A model generated the notes under the pieces. That model saw only the letters and a program-made list of their open reading frames with translations, ran no database searches and was not told the DNA's origin. Positions 27,922 through 37,517 of a DNA stretch of 64,000 bases are shown piece by piece (the stretch's first letter is position 1; the number at the start of each line of letters is the position of its first letter). This DNA is from Salipiger profundus (GTDB lineage: Bacteria > Pseudomonadota > Alphaproteobacteria > Rhodobacterales > Rhodobacteraceae). The translations under genes and the position numbers were made by a program. The stretch covers positions 1,443,501 through 1,507,500 of the forward strand of contig NZ_CP014796.1 in NCBI RefSeq assembly GCF_001969385.1. The letters are read 5' to 3'.

Positions 27922-29463
27922 TCAGTTCTTGAATTTCCGGATCTCGCCGGACTTCAGCCGCGCGATGTAGCTGTTGAGCTCGCGTTTCACGATGGGCATC
28001 AGCAGGTAGAGCGCGATCACGTTCACCACCGCCATCGAGAACAGCATGGCGTCGGAGAAGTCGATCACCGGCCCGAGATTGGCCGCCGACCCGATGACGA
28101 TAAAGACGCAGAAGATCACCTTGAAGACGATCTCGCGCGACTTGCCCTCGCCGAAGAGGTAGGTCCAGGCCTTCAGCCCGTAGTAGCTCCAGGAGATCAT
28201 CGTCGAGAAGGCGAAGAGCACCACCGCGATGGCGAGCATCGCCGGGAACCACGAGAAGGCATGCGCGTAGGCCGCCGAGGTCAGCTCGACTCCGGCAACC
28301 TCGCCCTCGGTCGAGATGCGGCCGGCCTCGGCGTTCCAGACGTACATGCCAGTGTCGGGGTCGACGTTCAGCACCCCGGTGATGACGATCACCAGCGCGG
28401 TCATGGTGCAGATCACTACCGTGTCGATGAACGGTTCGAGCAGCGCCACGTAGCCCTCGGTGACCGGTTCCTTGGTGCGCACAGCCGAGTGGGCGATGGC
28501 CGCCGAGCCGATGCCGGCCTCGTTCGAGAAGGCGGCGCGGCGGAAGCCCTGGATCAGCGCGCCGGTGAAGCCGCCGAGCACGCCGAGGCCGGTGAAGGCG
28601 CCCTCGAAGATGCGGCCGAAGGCCCAGCCGATCTCGTCGTAGTTCATCAGCAGGATGATGACCGAAACGATGACGTAGAACACGCCCATGAAGGGCACGA
28701 CCTTCTCGGTCACCTGCGCGATCGACTTGATGCCACCGACGATCACCGCGAAGGTCACGCCCGCGAGCAGGATCCCGGTGATCCAGCCCGGGTATTCGCC
28801 GAGCACGCCGGACAGCTGCGCGTGCGCCTGGTTGGCCTGGAACATGTTGCCGCCGCCGAGGGCGCCGAGGATCGTGAAGATGCAGAACACCACGGCGAAG
28901 ATCTTGCCGGCCGGCAGACCGCGTTCGGCGAAGCCCTTGGTCATGTAGTACATCGGGCCGCCGGAGACGGTGCCATCGGGATACTCGTTGCGGTATTTCA
29001 CGCCGAGCGTGCATTCTGTGAACTTCGTGGCCATGCCGAACAGGCCGGCGACGATCATCCAGAAGGTCGCGCCCGGCCCGCCGATGCCCACGGCGACCGC
29101 GACGCCCGCGATGTTGCCAAGACCCACGGTGCCCGACAGCGCGGTGGCGAGGGCCTGGAAATGGCTGACCTCGCCGGCGTCGTCCGGGTCGGAGTAGTCG
29201 CCCTTGACCAGCGCGATCGAGTGGCCGAAGCCGCGCAGCTGGATGGCGCCGAAGTAGACCGTGAACACCAGCGCGGCGACGACCAGCCAGAGCGCGATCC
29301 ACGAGAAGTTGGTGCCCGGCAGGTCGGCGAAGATCAGCGAGACATACCAGCCTGTATAATCGGCAAAGAGCGTGTTGATGGTTTCATCGATACCCTGCGC
29401 CGCCGCCCGGTGGGGCAGGAGCATGGCGGCGAGTGCAAACAGCGAGAATAGGCGGAATGGCAT
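27922..29463 (-). CDS. Sodium:alanine/glycine symporter (AGCS family)
   Basis: The 513-residue protein is an alanine or glycine:cation symporter of the inner membrane. It has an N-terminal hydrophobic leader (MPFRLFSLFALAAMLLPHRAAAQ) followed by about ten membrane segments. The family signature spans ALATALSGTVGLGNIAGVAVAVGIGGPGATFWMIVAGLFGMATKFTE. The mid-region GGGNMFQANQAHAQLSG and FRRAAFSNEAGIGSAAIAHSA carry conserved substrate and sodium site residues. It lies 15 bases downstream of a universal stress protein gene and is probably co-transcribed with it. Confidence 0.9.
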   Translation of the reverse strand: MPFRLFSLFALAAMLLPHRAAAQGIDETINTLFADYTGWYVSLIFADLPGTNFSWIALWLVVAALVFTVYFGAIQLRGFGHSIALVKGDYSDPDDAGEVSHFQALATALSGTVGLGNIAGVAVAVGIGGPGATFWMIVAGLFGMATKFTECTLGVKYRNEYPDGTVSGGPMYYMTKGFAERGLPAGKIFAVVFCIFTILGALGGGNMFQANQAHAQLSGVLGEYPGWITGILLAGVTFAVIVGGIKSIAQVTEKVVPFMGVFYVIVSVIILLMNYDEIGWAFGRIFEGAFTGLGVLGGFTGALIQGFRRAAFSNEAGIGSAAIAHSAVRTKEPVTEGYVALLEPFIDTVVICTMTALVIVITGVLNVDPDTGMYVWNAEAGRISTEGEVAGVELTSAAYAHAFSWFPAMLAIAVVLFAFSTMISWSYYGLKAWTYLFGEGKSREIVFKVIFCVFIVIGSAANLGPVIDFSDAMLFSMAVVNVIALYLLMPIVKRELNSYIARLKSGEIRKFKN

Positions 29464-29478
29464 GAGGGACTCCTGGGC

Positions 29479-29916
29479 TCAGGGCACGATTACGGTAGGG
29501 ACGGGAGCGACCTGGGCAAGTCCCAGCGGCACCGAGCCGAAGACGCGGGCCGCCATCGACTGCGAGCCGGAGCGTCCGACGAAGATGACCGTTCCGCCGG
29601 CCTTGGCGGTTTCCTCGACGACGAGTTCGACCACCTGCCCGTAGCGGATGATGCCCGAGGCCTCGACACCGGAGGCCCGTGCCTTTTCGAGCGCCGGAGC
29701 CAGGACGATCTCATGCGCGCGGGCAAGCTCCTGCTTGCGGCGGCCGTGGCGTTCCTCGACCTCCTGTGGCGTGAGGAACGAATAGGGCGACCACTCCAGA
29801 ACATGGACGAGCAGCAATCGCGCGTCCTCGGCCTTGGCGCGCTTGATGGCGTATTCCAGGACGCTCGGGGCGTCGGGCCGGCCTTCGTAGGCGACCACGA
29901 ATGTTTCTGAACTCAT
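29479..29916 (-). CDS. Universal stress protein (UspA family)
   Basis: The 145-residue protein has the Usp alpha/beta fold. It opens ETFVVAYEGRPDAPSVLEYAIKRAKAEDARLLLVHVLEW. The ATP-binding motif near the end is GGTVIFVGRSGSQSMAARVFGSVPLGLAQVAPVPTVIVP, matching G-x2-G-x9-G-S/T, so it is likely of the nucleotide-binding class. Pairing with a membrane transporter gene downstream (15 bases) is common for Usp proteins and suggests a role in tuning transport. The start ATG at 29916 heads a 271-base intergenic region shared with the DUF2853 gene. Confidence 0.88.
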   Translation of the reverse strand: MSSETFVVAYEGRPDAPSVLEYAIKRAKAEDARLLLVHVLEWSPYSFLTPQEVEERHGRRKQELARAHEIVLAPALEKARASGVEASGIIRYGQVVELVVEETAKAGGTVIFVGRSGSQSMAARVFGSVPLGLAQVAPVPTVIVP

Positions 29917-30187
29917 GTCGGCTGTCCCTGTCTGGTCTCGTGGTCCGCAGGTCGCGATCGTGACGCGCGGATGACATGATGCTCTGCGAGCAGCGGGCCA
30001 TCTGTCACGGTTTTTCTTTCATTCAACTAAAAATTGTCGGGTTCTCGCCCGTTCGCGTTGGTTTCGCGCAAAATATGTGAGGATTTTCTTCTTTTTATTC
30101 GGCATGCGGAGACTAAGCTGCCCCTGCGCAGCCGCCGCTTCTGGTTTTCGAAAGACGGCGGGGCCGTCAGCACAGGGAGAAGGGATC

Positions 30188-30529
30188 ATGGGCAAGAGAG
30201 ACGATCTGATCGAGAAATATGCCGAGGACCTGCGCGAGAAGTGCGGGATGCAGCCTGACATGGACCTGCTGACCAAGGTCACCATCGGCTGCGGTCCGGC
30301 GATCTACAACGCCGACAGCGCCACCGTCGCCGCCACGCAGGAGGGCGAGCTCGAAACCGTCAAGGCGAACTTCCTTGTGAAGAAGCTGGGACTTTCGGAC
30401 GGGCCAGAGCTGATGGACGCCATCGAGTCGGTGATCGAGACCTACGGGCGCTCCGAGCGCAACAAGTACCGTGCCGTGGTCTACTACATGCTGGTGAAGC
30501 ACTTCGGCAAGGAAGCGGTCTACAGCTGA
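30188..30529 (+). CDS. DUF2853 family protein
   Basis: This 113-residue protein starts MGKRDDLIEKYAEDLREKCGM at 30188, after AGGGAT. The block DLLTKVTIGCGPAIYNADSATV is the DUF2853 hallmark, and ELETVKANFLVKKLGLSD follows. It is a small, helical, probably cytoplasmic protein with no known activity. It is monocistronic: a long upstream spacer precedes it and a strong hairpin terminator lies 20 bases after the stop. Confidence 0.85.
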   Translation: MGKRDDLIEKYAEDLREKCGMQPDMDLLTKVTIGCGPAIYNADSATVAATQEGELETVKANFLVKKLGLSDGPELMDAIESVIETYGRSERNKYRAVVYYMLVKHFGKEAVYS

Positions 30530-30547
30530 GACCGGAACCGGCCGCAG

Positions 30548-30583
30548 AGGAAACCTCCGAATCCTAAGCGGAGGTTTCCTTTT
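30548..30583 (+). terminator. Intrinsic terminator of the DUF2853 gene
   Basis: AGGAAACCTCCG (30548-30559) pairs with CGGAGGTTTCCT (30569-30580) around a nine-base loop, followed by further T residues (to 30583). Confidence 0.85.
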
Positions 30584-30645
30584 CATGCCAGCATTTTAGA
30601 CACTCGGGTTTTGCCCCGGCGGGCCATGCAGGCTACACAGGGGGC

Positions 30646-30742
30646 AGGGCCAGAAGGCCGAAAACCGTATCACTCGATCCGTGCTGTGGGAGTATGCATG
30701 GGGTGGGGACGGGGTTCGGCTTCGGGCCGGGCCCCGTCTTTT
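30646..30742 (+). ncRNA. Candidate small RNA with its own terminator
   Basis: The space between the DUF2853 terminator and the convergent EVE gene holds a second, independent terminator on the plus strand. GACGGGG (30708-30714) pairs with CCCCGTC (30732-30738), with an inner stem CGGC/GCCG and a TTTT tail. No open frame leads to it. A weak promoter-like pair, TTGCCC (30611-30616) and TACACA (30634-30639) at 17-base spacing, would start a transcript of about 97 bases near 30646. The existence of the RNA is inferred, not shown. Confidence 0.35.
30708..30742 (+). terminator. Orphan rightward terminator
   Basis: A seven-base-pair GC-rich outer stem (30708-30714 with 30732-30738), an inner four-base-pair stem around TTCGG, and TTTT. 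On the minus strand the stem is followed by C residues, so it does not serve the EVE gene. It is the evidence for the candidate RNA. Confidence 0.75.
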
Positions 30743-30767
30743 AGAAAGCGGTGGGGCCGGTGGTGCC

Positions 30768-31187
30768 TTACGGGTCGAGCCCGGCCATCGCGCAGACGAT
30801 CTGCCATTCGTCCTCAGTCACCGGCTGCACCGACAGGCGCGAGTTCTTTACCAGCACCATCTCGGCCAGGCGCGGATCGCCCTTGATGTCGTCAAGCGTC
30901 ACGGGAGTCTTGGCGGATTGCACCGCCTTGATGTCGACGCACTCCCAGCGCTCGTCGTCGGTGGTGCTGTCGGGATGGACGGGCGCGATCACCTCGACGG
31001 TGCCCACGACGGCCTTTTCCTTCTGCGAATGGTAGAAGAAGCCGCGGTCACCCACGGCCATCTCGCGCATGAAGTTGCGGGCCTGGTAGTTGCGCACGCC
31101 GTCCCATTCCTCGCCCACGTCGCCCTTGGCGACCTGGTCGTCCCACGACCACGTCGACGGCTCGGACTTGAACAGCCAGTGGTTCAT
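30768..31187 (-). CDS. EVE domain-containing protein
   Basis: The 139-residue protein is a single EVE domain of the PUA-like superfamily, thought to bind modified bases in RNA or DNA. The opening MNHWLFKSEPSTWSWDDQVAKG and WDGVRNYQARNFMREMAVGDRGFFYHSQ are the conserved pocket-forming segments. LVKNSRLSVQPVTEDEWQIVCAMAGL closes the domain. The ATG at 31187 overlaps the stop of the YciI-like gene by four bases (ATGA), which fixes the start. It is the last gene of the tsaD-gpsA-yciI-EVE run. Confidence 0.9.
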   Translation of the reverse strand: MNHWLFKSEPSTWSWDDQVAKGDVGEEWDGVRNYQARNFMREMAVGDRGFFYHSQKEKAVVGTVEVIAPVHPDSTTDDERWECVDIKAVQSAKTPVTLDDIKGDPRLAEMVLVKNSRLSVQPVTEDEWQIVCAMAGLDP

Positions 31188-31456
31188 CCGATGACTTTCT
31201 TCCACGCGGTCAGCTCGACGCTGTCGAAGAGACCGGCCTTGGCGTAGGGGTCGCCGTCGGCCCATGCCCGGGCCGCGTCCATGTCGGCCACGTCGAGGAT
31301 CACGAGGCTGCCTGCCATCTCGCCCGCGTCGTCGAGCAGCGGGCCGGCCTGCGCCACCACGCCGGTCTCCTCGATGTAGGCGAGATGCGCCTCGCGGTTG
31401 TCCTTGCGGGTCTGCAGCGCGCCGGGCTTGTCCTTGGCGATCAGGGCAACGAGCAT
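31184..31456 (-). CDS. YciI family protein
   Basis: This 90-residue protein (MLVALIAKDKPGALQTRKDN onward) is a typical YciI/YCII protein. The histidine-aspartate region is REAHLAYIEETGVV, and ADMDAARAWADGDPYAKAGLFDSVELTAWKKV is the C-terminal family signature. Its stop overlaps the EVE gene start, and it begins one base after the gpsA stop, so it is tightly embedded in the tsaD operon. The reaction is unknown in this family. Confidence 0.87.
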   Translation of the reverse strand: MLVALIAKDKPGALQTRKDNREAHLAYIEETGVVAQAGPLLDDAGEMAGSLVILDVADMDAARAWADGDPYAKAGLFDSVELTAWKKVIG

Positions 31457-31457
31457 G

Positions 31458-32420
31458 TCATTCTTCCTTCAGTGGACGGTTGAGCAGGTAACGGATGGCC
31501 TCGGCGACGCTGGTGTCGCGGGCGCCGACCTCGTGCACCATGGCACAGATCGGCAGGTCGATCTCCAGCCTTTCCGCCAGCCGGCGGACGGCCTCGGCGG
31601 TCTTCACGCCCTCGACGGTGAGCGAGGCATCAAAGACCTCGCCGCGCCCGAGCGCCAGCCCGAAGCGGTAGTTGCGCGACAGCTCCGAGGTGCAGGTCAG
31701 CGCGAGGTCGCCGAGCCCCGACAGCCCGGCGAGCGTTTCGGGCTTCGCGCCGAGCTTCGCGGCAAGGCGGGTCATCTCGGCGAACCCCCGGGTCATCAGT
31801 GCGGCGCGGGCGCTGTCGCCAAGCCCCTCGCCGATGCAGGCCCCGCAGGCGATGGCGATCACGTTCTTCAGCGCGCCGCCCAGTTCGGCGCCGATGGTGT
31901 CGGTGGTGCGGTAGAGCCGCAGCGCGCCGGTCGAAAGCTGGTGCTGCAGAGCCTTGCCGGCCGCGTCGTCGGCACAGGCGAGCGTGAGCGCCGTCGGCAG
32001 GTCGCGCGCGATGTCGTCCGCAAAGCTCGGGCCGGTGAGAATCGCCGGGATCGCCTCGGGCTTGGCATGGGCGATGACGCCGGTCGGGCCGGTCAGCTCG
32101 GTAAGGTCGACGCCCTTGCAGCAGGCCACCAGCCGCTGTCCGGTAAGCGGCGCCTCGACGCGGGCAAGCGTCGCGTGCAGGGCCTGCATCGGCACGGCGA
32201 GCAGCAGCGTTCCGGCCTGTGCCACGTCGTCGATGTCCGTGCTCGCGGTGATGCTGTCGGGCAGCGCGATGTCGGGCAGGCGCGGGGCGCGGTGCGCCTC
32301 GTTGATGCTGGCGACGGTCTCGGGGTCGCGCGCCCAGATGCGCACCGCGTGCCCTTCGCGGCTGAGGCTCAGGGCAAGGGCGGTGCCGAAGGCGCCGGCG
32401 CCGAGGACCGCGATGCTCAT
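31458..32420 (-). CDS. gpsA: Glycerol-3-phosphate dehydrogenase [NAD(P)+]
   Basis: GpsA reduces dihydroxyacetone phosphate to sn-glycerol 3-phosphate for phospholipid synthesis in the cytoplasm. From ATG 32420 it is 320 residues. The dinucleotide fold is [19 protein letters not shown]. The catalytic lysine lies in [14 protein letters not shown], and [16 protein letters not shown] and [14 protein letters not shown] are family signatures. The start overlaps the tsaD stop by four bases (ATGA), and the longer upstream frame within tsaD is rejected. Confidence 0.95.
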   Translation of the reverse strand: MSIAVLGAGAFGTALALSLSREGHAVRIWARDPETVASINEAHRAPRLPDIALPDSITASTDIDDVAQAGTLLLAVPMQALHATLARVEAPLTGQRLVACCKGVDLTELTGPTGVIAHAKPEAIPAILTGPSFADDIARDLPTALTLACADDAAGKALQHQLSTGALRLYRTTDTIGAELGGALKNVIAIACGACIGEGLGDSARAALMTRGFAEMTRLAAKLGAKPETLAGLSGLGDLALTCTSELSRNYRFGLALGRGEVFDASLTVEGVKTAEAVRRLAERLEIDLPICAMVHEVGARDTSVAEAIRYLLNRPLKEE

Positions 32421-33508
32421 GCCTTGGCTCCCTTCTTGCCGGACCCGATGAGCGGGGCGGCGTTGCGGTCGAGCGGCCAGCGGGGACGGGCGGCAAGCGT
32501 CATGTCGGCGGTCTCGCCCGCCGCGAAGAGCTCGCCCCCGGCGTAGGCGATCATCGCCGCGTTGTCGGTGCAGAGCCGCAGCGGCGGGGCGGTGAAGCGC
32601 ACGCCGCGTTCGGCACAGAGTGTCTCGAGCGCCGCCCGGATCGCGCCGTTCGCGGCGACGCCACCGGCGATGGCAAAGGCGGGCTCGGCGGGCGCCTCGT
32701 CGAGATAGAGCGCCAGCGCGCGCCGGGTCTTCTCGGCCAGCACGTCGCGCACCGCCGCCTGGAAACCCGCACAAAGGTCGGCGCGGTCCTGCGCGTGCAG
32801 CCCGCCCTGCTCGGCGACCAGTGCGTCGCGCATCCGCAGCAGCGCGGTCTTCAGCCCCGAGAAGCTCAGGTCGCAGCCCTCGCGGTCGAGCAGCGGGCGC
32901 GGGAAGCGGAAGCGACGCTCATCGCCGGATTTTGCCTCGGCCTCGACCGAGGGGCCGCCCGGTTGCGGCAGGCCGAGCAGGCGGGCGGTCTTGTCGAAGG
33001 CCTCGCCCGGGGCGTCGTCGATGGTGCCGCCGAGCCGGGTGAAGTCCTGCGGGCCGCGCACGGTGAGGAACTGGCAATGCCCGCCCGAGACCAGCAGCAT
33101 CAGGTAGGGATAGGCCAGCCCGTCGGTGAGCCGGGGCGTCAGCGCGTGACCGGCAAGGTGGTTCACCCCGATCAGCGGCTTGCCAAGGCCCGCCGCCAGC
33201 CCCTTGGCCAGCATCACGCCCGACAGCACGCCGCCGATCAGTCCGGGCCCGGCGGTGACCGCCACGGCGTCGACCTCGCGCAGCGTTACGCCGGCCTGCG
33301 ACAGGGCCTCTTCGACGGCAAGGTCGAGTTTCTCGGCATGGGCGCGGGCGGCGATCTCGGGCACCACGCCGCCGAAGGCCGCGTGCAGCTCGGTCTGGCC
33401 CATGACCACCGACGAGAGGATCTCGCGACCGCGCAGAACGGCGGCGGCGGTGTCGTCGCAGCTGCTTTCCAGCCCAAGGATGATCGGATCCGGCATCGGT
33501 GCGTCCAT
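32417..33508 (-). CDS. tsaD: tRNA N6-adenosine threonylcarbamoyltransferase TsaD
   Basis: TsaD (formerly Gcp) transfers the threonylcarbamoyl group to A37 of tRNA, together with TsaB and TsaE (encoded at 17040). The 363-residue protein has ASKHA-fold signatures. [16 protein letters not shown] is the opening. The iron-binding histidine pair is in [29 protein letters not shown] and [18 protein letters not shown] follow. An internal ATG at 33496 is a possible alternative start. Divergent hemD starts 60 bases away. Confidence 0.95.
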   Translation of the reverse strand: MDAPMPDPIILGLESSCDDTAAAVLRGREILSSVVMGQTELHAAFGGVVPEIAARAHAEKLDLAVEEALSQAGVTLREVDAVAVTAGPGLIGGVLSGVMLAKGLAAGLGKPLIGVNHLAGHALTPRLTDGLAYPYLMLLVSGGHCQFLTVRGPQDFTRLGGTIDDAPGEAFDKTARLLGLPQPGGPSVEAEAKSGDERRFRFPRPLLDREGCDLSFSGLKTALLRMRDALVAEQGGLHAQDRADLCAGFQAAVRDVLAEKTRRALALYLDEAPAEPAFAIAGGVAANGAIRAALETLCAERGVRFTAPPLRLCTDNAAMIAYAGGELFAAGETADMTLAARPRWPLDRNAAPLIGSGKKGAKA

Positions 33509-33568
33509 TGCAAAGCCTTGTCCTTGCAGCTACCACCTGCACAACCGCCCCACAATCCCGGAGCGCAG

Positions 33569-34315
33569 ATGCCCGCAGTGCCGCCCGTTCTTCTGCTGAC
33601 CCGCCCCGAGGCGGGGTCGCGGCGGTTTCTGGAGGATCTGGCGGCCGAGGGGGTCACCGGCTTCACTGCCATCATCAGCCCGCTTCTCGGGATCGAGGTC
33701 ACCGGGCCGCTGCCGGATCTCGACGGGGCAGGCGGGGCGATCTTCACATCGGCGAACGCGGTGCGGGCCTACACGGCGCTCGGCGGCAGGCCGCTGCCGC
33801 TTTGCTACACGGTGGGCGACGCCACGGCGCAGGCCGCGCGCGAGGCAGGATTCGCGCCGCGCAGTGCCGGCGGCAATGCCGATGCGCTGGTCGCGATGAT
33901 CCGGGCCGAGGCGCCCGGGGAACGGCTCGTGCATTTTCGCGGGACACATGCCCGGGGCGACGTGGCGGCGCGACTCGCGGCGGCGGGGCTTCATGCGGGC
34001 GACGCGGTGATCTACGATCAGCCTGCACAGGAATTGAGCGCGGCGGCGAAAGCCGCGCTCGATGGCGATGTGCCCGTGATCGTGCCCCTTTTCTCTCCGC
34101 GCAGCGCGGCGCAGTTTGCCGGGGTGCCGCGCGGACGCGCGCCGCTTATCGTCGCAGCGATGAGCAGGGATGTGGCCGCGGCGCTTGGGGCGCTATATGT
34201 GACTCGACTGGAGATTCCGGCGCAACCCGACGCTGTTGATATGCGTAGGGTTGTGATTGGTTTACTGAAGGACTTCGGGGCGCTTGTGAAAGGTCACGGG
34301 TCTGTGAAAGGTTAA
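33569..34315 (+). CDS. hemD: Uroporphyrinogen-III synthase
   Basis: HemD cyclises hydroxymethylbilane to uroporphyrinogen III in haem, cobalamin and bacteriochlorophyll synthesis. The 248-residue protein from ATG 33569 begins PPVLLLTRPEAGSRRFLEDL. The weakly conserved signatures are present: GAIFTSANAVRAYTAL, TVGDATAQAAREAGF and LVHFRGTHARGDVAARLAAAG. The family is divergent in sequence, but the position beside tsaD and before the mitofilin/HemY-like genes supports the call. hemC is not adjacent. Confidence 0.87.
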   Translation: MPAVPPVLLLTRPEAGSRRFLEDLAAEGVTGFTAIISPLLGIEVTGPLPDLDGAGGAIFTSANAVRAYTALGGRPLPLCYTVGDATAQAAREAGFAPRSAGGNADALVAMIRAEAPGERLVHFRGTHARGDVAARLAAAGLHAGDAVIYDQPAQELSAAAKAALDGDVPVIVPLFSPRSAAQFAGVPRGRAPLIVAAMSRDVAAALGALYVTRLEIPAQPDAVDMRRVVIGLLKDFGALVKGHGSVKG

Positions 34316-34360
34316 GCGGGCACCTGACCGTGCCTGAACATGAATTCGAAAGGGTGGAGC

Positions 34361-35908
34361 GTGGCCGACGAGAAAAAGCCAGTGGACGGCACCGAGGAGA
34401 ACGCCGAGGGTGAAGCGGCGAAGACTCCTGAGACCGAACTGACGCCGGAGGCGGTCCCCGACGCGGTCGTCACCGAAGAGGATGACGCCGAGAAGGCCGC
34501 CGAGGAAACGCCCGAGGGAGAAGATACCCCCGAGGCCGGCGGCGACGACTCCGCCGATGATACGTTGGCCGAAGGTGCCGACACGCTGTCCGGAACCGAG
34601 GACGAGGCGACCGACAGCGCGATGATCGACGGCACCGTCGGCGAGGACACGCTTGGCGAAGACACGCTCGAGGCGATGTCGACCGGCGAGGATACCATCG
34701 GAGAGGACACCTCGGGCGACGAGTCGCTCGAGACCTCCGGTGACCAGATCCATTCCGTCGGCGAGGCGGTCGATCTCGACAGGAACTCCGACACGGTCCA
34801 CTCTCACGACAGCGACACGACGTCGTCAGCCTCGGCGTGGGGTGCAGGCGCGGGGGCTGCCGGCGCGACCGCGACCAGCGGCACGACGACCGGCGCCACG
34901 CCGGAACCGGCAGTGCGCGAAAAGGTCGTTGAAAGAAAGGGTGGCTTCGTCCCGATGCTGCTCGGCGGCGTGATCGCCGCGGCGCTGGGCTACGGGGCCT
35001 CGGCCTACCAGTCCGGCAGCTGGCCCTTCAACGAGGCCGTCGCGCCCGACACCTTCCGCGAGGATACGCAGACGGCGCTCGAGGATCAGACCGCGCGGAT
35101 CGACGCGCTCGCGCAGGAAGTGCAGACCGCGACCGACACCGCGAACGGGATCGACCTGAGCGGTCTCGAGTCCTCGGTCGAGGAGTTGCGCGGCAGCATC
35201 GACGCCGCTGCCGGCAACTACGACGCGCTGGCGCAGCGGATCGAGGCCATCGAGAAGCGCCCCGTCGAGGAATCGGTCTCGCCCGAGGCGATGGCCGCCT
35301 ACGAGGACGAGCTGAACAAGCTGCGCGAGGCGATCGTGCAGCAGCGCACCGAGGTCGAGGAAATGACCCAGCAGGCGCTTGCCGCCGAGGCCAACGCCGA
35401 GGAAACCGCGGCGCTCTCCAAGGCGCGCGCGGCCCTGTCCGAGGTGATGACGGCGCTCAACAGCGGCGATCCCTACGGGGAGGCGGTCACCACGATCCAG
35501 GAAAACGGCGTGACCGTGCCCGACCCGCTCTCTGCCCCGGCAGAGGAAGGCGTGCCGACGCTCGCCGAGCTCACCGAGGAATATCCGCCGCTGGCGCGCG
35601 AGGCGCTCACGGCGGCCCGCCAGAGCGCATCCGAGGACCAGAGCGGCACCGACCGGTTCGCGACCTTCCTGACCGATCAGGTCGGGCTGCGCTCGGTTAC
35701 TCCGCGGTCGGGCGACAGCCCCGACGCGATCCTGTCGCGTGCCGAGGCGGCGCTGCGCAGCGGTGACCTGCCGCAGACGCTGACCGAGCTCGGCAGCCTC
35801 CCGGAGGCGGCGCAGGCGCCGTTGTCGGACTGGATGGACCGGGCGCGCACCCGCGCCGATGCTGTTGCGGCGGCCGACGGCCTCGCGCAGGAAATGAACA
35901 AGGAATAA
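34361..35908 (+). CDS. Mitofilin-like (COG4223) inner membrane protein
   Basis: The protein has a long, strongly acidic, low-complexity N-terminus (about residues 1-180, rich in E, D, T). One membrane segment (FVPMLLGGVIAAALGYGASAYQ) follows, then a coiled-coil region (residues 230-350) and a C-terminal helical domain with LAREALTAARQSA. This matches the alphaproteobacterial mitofilin/COG4223 family between hemD and hemY, thought related to mitochondrial Mic60. GTG at 34361, preceded by AAAGG, is chosen. An ATG at 34340 without a ribosome site is the alternative. Confidence 0.85.
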   Translation: MADEKKPVDGTEENAEGEAAKTPETELTPEAVPDAVVTEEDDAEKAAEETPEGEDTPEAGGDDSADDTLAEGADTLSGTEDEATDSAMIDGTVGEDTLGEDTLEAMSTGEDTIGEDTSGDESLETSGDQIHSVGEAVDLDRNSDTVHSHDSDTTSSASAWGAGAGAAGATATSGTTTGATPEPAVREKVVERKGGFVPMLLGGVIAAALGYGASAYQSGSWPFNEAVAPDTFREDTQTALEDQTARIDALAQEVQTATDTANGIDLSGLESSVEELRGSIDAAAGNYDALAQRIEAIEKRPVEESVSPEAMAAYEDELNKLREAIVQQRTEVEEMTQQALAAEANAEETAALSKARAALSEVMTALNSGDPYGEAVTTIQENGVTVPDPLSAPAEEGVPTLAELTEEYPPLAREALTAARQSASEDQSGTDRFATFLTDQVGLRSVTPRSGDSPDAILSRAEAALRSGDLPQTLTELGSLPEAAQAPLSDWMDRARTRADAVAAADGLAQEMNKE

Positions 35909-35918
35909 GGGTCGCACA

Positions 35919-37472
35919 ATGCTCTGGTCACTTCTCAAGATCGTCCTGTTCGTCGCCGTCGTGGCGGCCCTGACCGTCGGCGCCGGCTACATCATGGAAA
36001 GCCAGGGCGGCATCCAGATCACCGCCGGCGGCTACGAGTTCAACCTCGGGCCGCTGCAGTCTGTGATTGCCGTCATCCTGCTGGTCATCGCGCTATACGT
36101 GATCTTCAAGCTGGTCTCGCTGCTGATCGCGGTGCTGAAGTTCATCAACGGCGACAGCACGGCGCTGTCGCGCTATTTCGACCGCAACCGCGAGCGCAAG
36201 GGCTACCAGGCGCTGTCCGAGGGCCTGCTGGCGCTGGCCTCGGGCGAGGGCAAGCTCGCTATGGCCAAGGCCCAGAAGGCCGACCGCTACCTGCACAAGC
36301 CCGGCCTCACCAACCTGCTGACCGCGCAGGCCGCCGAGATGACCGGCGACACGCGCAAGGCGGAAGAGGTCTACAAGAAGCTCATCACCAACGACGAGAC
36401 GCGGTTCGTCGGCATTCGCGGGATGATGAAGCAGAAGCTTGCGCGCGGCGATACCGATACCGCGCTGAAGCTGGCGGAGCGCGCCTTTGCCATCAAGCCC
36501 AAGCACCCCGAGATCCAGGACACGCTTCTGATGCTCCAGGCGCAGAAGCACGACTGGCGCGGTGCGCGGGCGACGCTGTCGGCCAAGCTCAAGCACGGGT
36601 CCATGCCGCGTGACGTCTACAAGCGCCGCGACGCGGTGCTGGCGCTGTCCGAGGCCAAGGACATCTTCGCCGAGGACAAGCCCATCGAGGCGCGCGAGGC
36701 GGCGATCGCCTCGGCCAAGGGCTCGCCCGATCTCATCCCGGGGGCCTGCATGGCGGCCCGGTCCTACATCGCGAAGAACGAGCCGAAGAAGGCCGTGCGC
36801 GTGCTCAAGAAGGCGTGGAGCGTTCAGCCGCATCCCGACCTCGCGGCCGCCTTCGCCGAGATCAAGCCCGAGGAAACGCCGGCCGAGCGCATGAAGCGCT
36901 TCCGCACGCTCACCACGATCAAGCCCGAGCACCGCGAGACGCGCCTGCTGCGCGCCGAACTGGCGCTGGCGGCCGAGGACTTCCCGGAGGCGCGCCGCGC
37001 CATGGGTGATCTCGTCGAGCGTGAACCGGATGCGCGCGTGCTGACGGTGATGGCGGCCATCGCCCGTGGCGAGGGGGCCGGTGACGCCGAGGTGCGCGGC
37101 TGGCTGGCCAAGGCACTGTCGGCGCCGCGCGGTCCGCAGTGGGTCTGCGACAGCTGTCACCAGATCCATGGCGAGTGGACTCCGGTCTGCGAGAACTGCG
37201 GTGGCTTCGACACGCTGAGCTGGACCACGCCGCCGCAGACCGATGCCGCGCGCCCCGGCGCGGAAATGCTGCCGCTGATCGTCGGCGGCTCGGACGAGGC
37301 GCCCGCCGCGGCCCCGGCCGACACCGGCGAGACGCACGAGATCCTGACGCCGAATCCGCCCACCGGGCCGGGCCGCGAGGCCGCCGAGGAGGCGTCGGAA
37401 ACCCCGGTCGAGGATGCCGAGGAAGTCTCGGGCGAAGGCGATGCCGAGCGCGAGAAGGAAGAGGCAAAATAG
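35919..37472 (+). CDS. HemY N-terminal domain protein with C-terminal zinc ribbon
   Basis: The 517-residue protein has two N-terminal membrane segments (LLKIVLFVAVVAALTVGAGYI and LQSVIAVILLVIALYVIFKLVSLLIAV) and a HemY N-terminal domain. TPR-like helices fill residues 90-400. A zinc-ribbon pair WVCDSCHQIHGEWTPVCENC with two CxxC motifs occurs near residue 410, ahead of an acidic tail. The family acts in late haem synthesis as a scaffold rather than an enzyme, although its exact role is unsettled. It lies 10 bases after the mitofilin-like gene. Confidence 0.87.
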   Translation: MLWSLLKIVLFVAVVAALTVGAGYIMESQGGIQITAGGYEFNLGPLQSVIAVILLVIALYVIFKLVSLLIAVLKFINGDSTALSRYFDRNRERKGYQALSEGLLALASGEGKLAMAKAQKADRYLHKPGLTNLLTAQAAEMTGDTRKAEEVYKKLITNDETRFVGIRGMMKQKLARGDTDTALKLAERAFAIKPKHPEIQDTLLMLQAQKHDWRGARATLSAKLKHGSMPRDVYKRRDAVLALSEAKDIFAEDKPIEAREAAIASAKGSPDLIPGACMAARSYIAKNEPKKAVRVLKKAWSVQPHPDLAAAFAEIKPEETPAERMKRFRTLTTIKPEHRETRLLRAELALAAEDFPEARRAMGDLVEREPDARVLTVMAAIARGEGAGDAEVRGWLAKALSAPRGPQWVCDSCHQIHGEWTPVCENCGGFDTLSWTTPPQTDAARPGAEMLPLIVGGSDEAPAAAPADTGETHEILTPNPPTGPGREAAEEASETPVEDAEEVSGEGDAEREKEEAK

Positions 37473-37517
37473 GTCTTTCCTACGGGCGGCCCCGGTGTTA
37501 AGAGGCCGCCCACCAGT

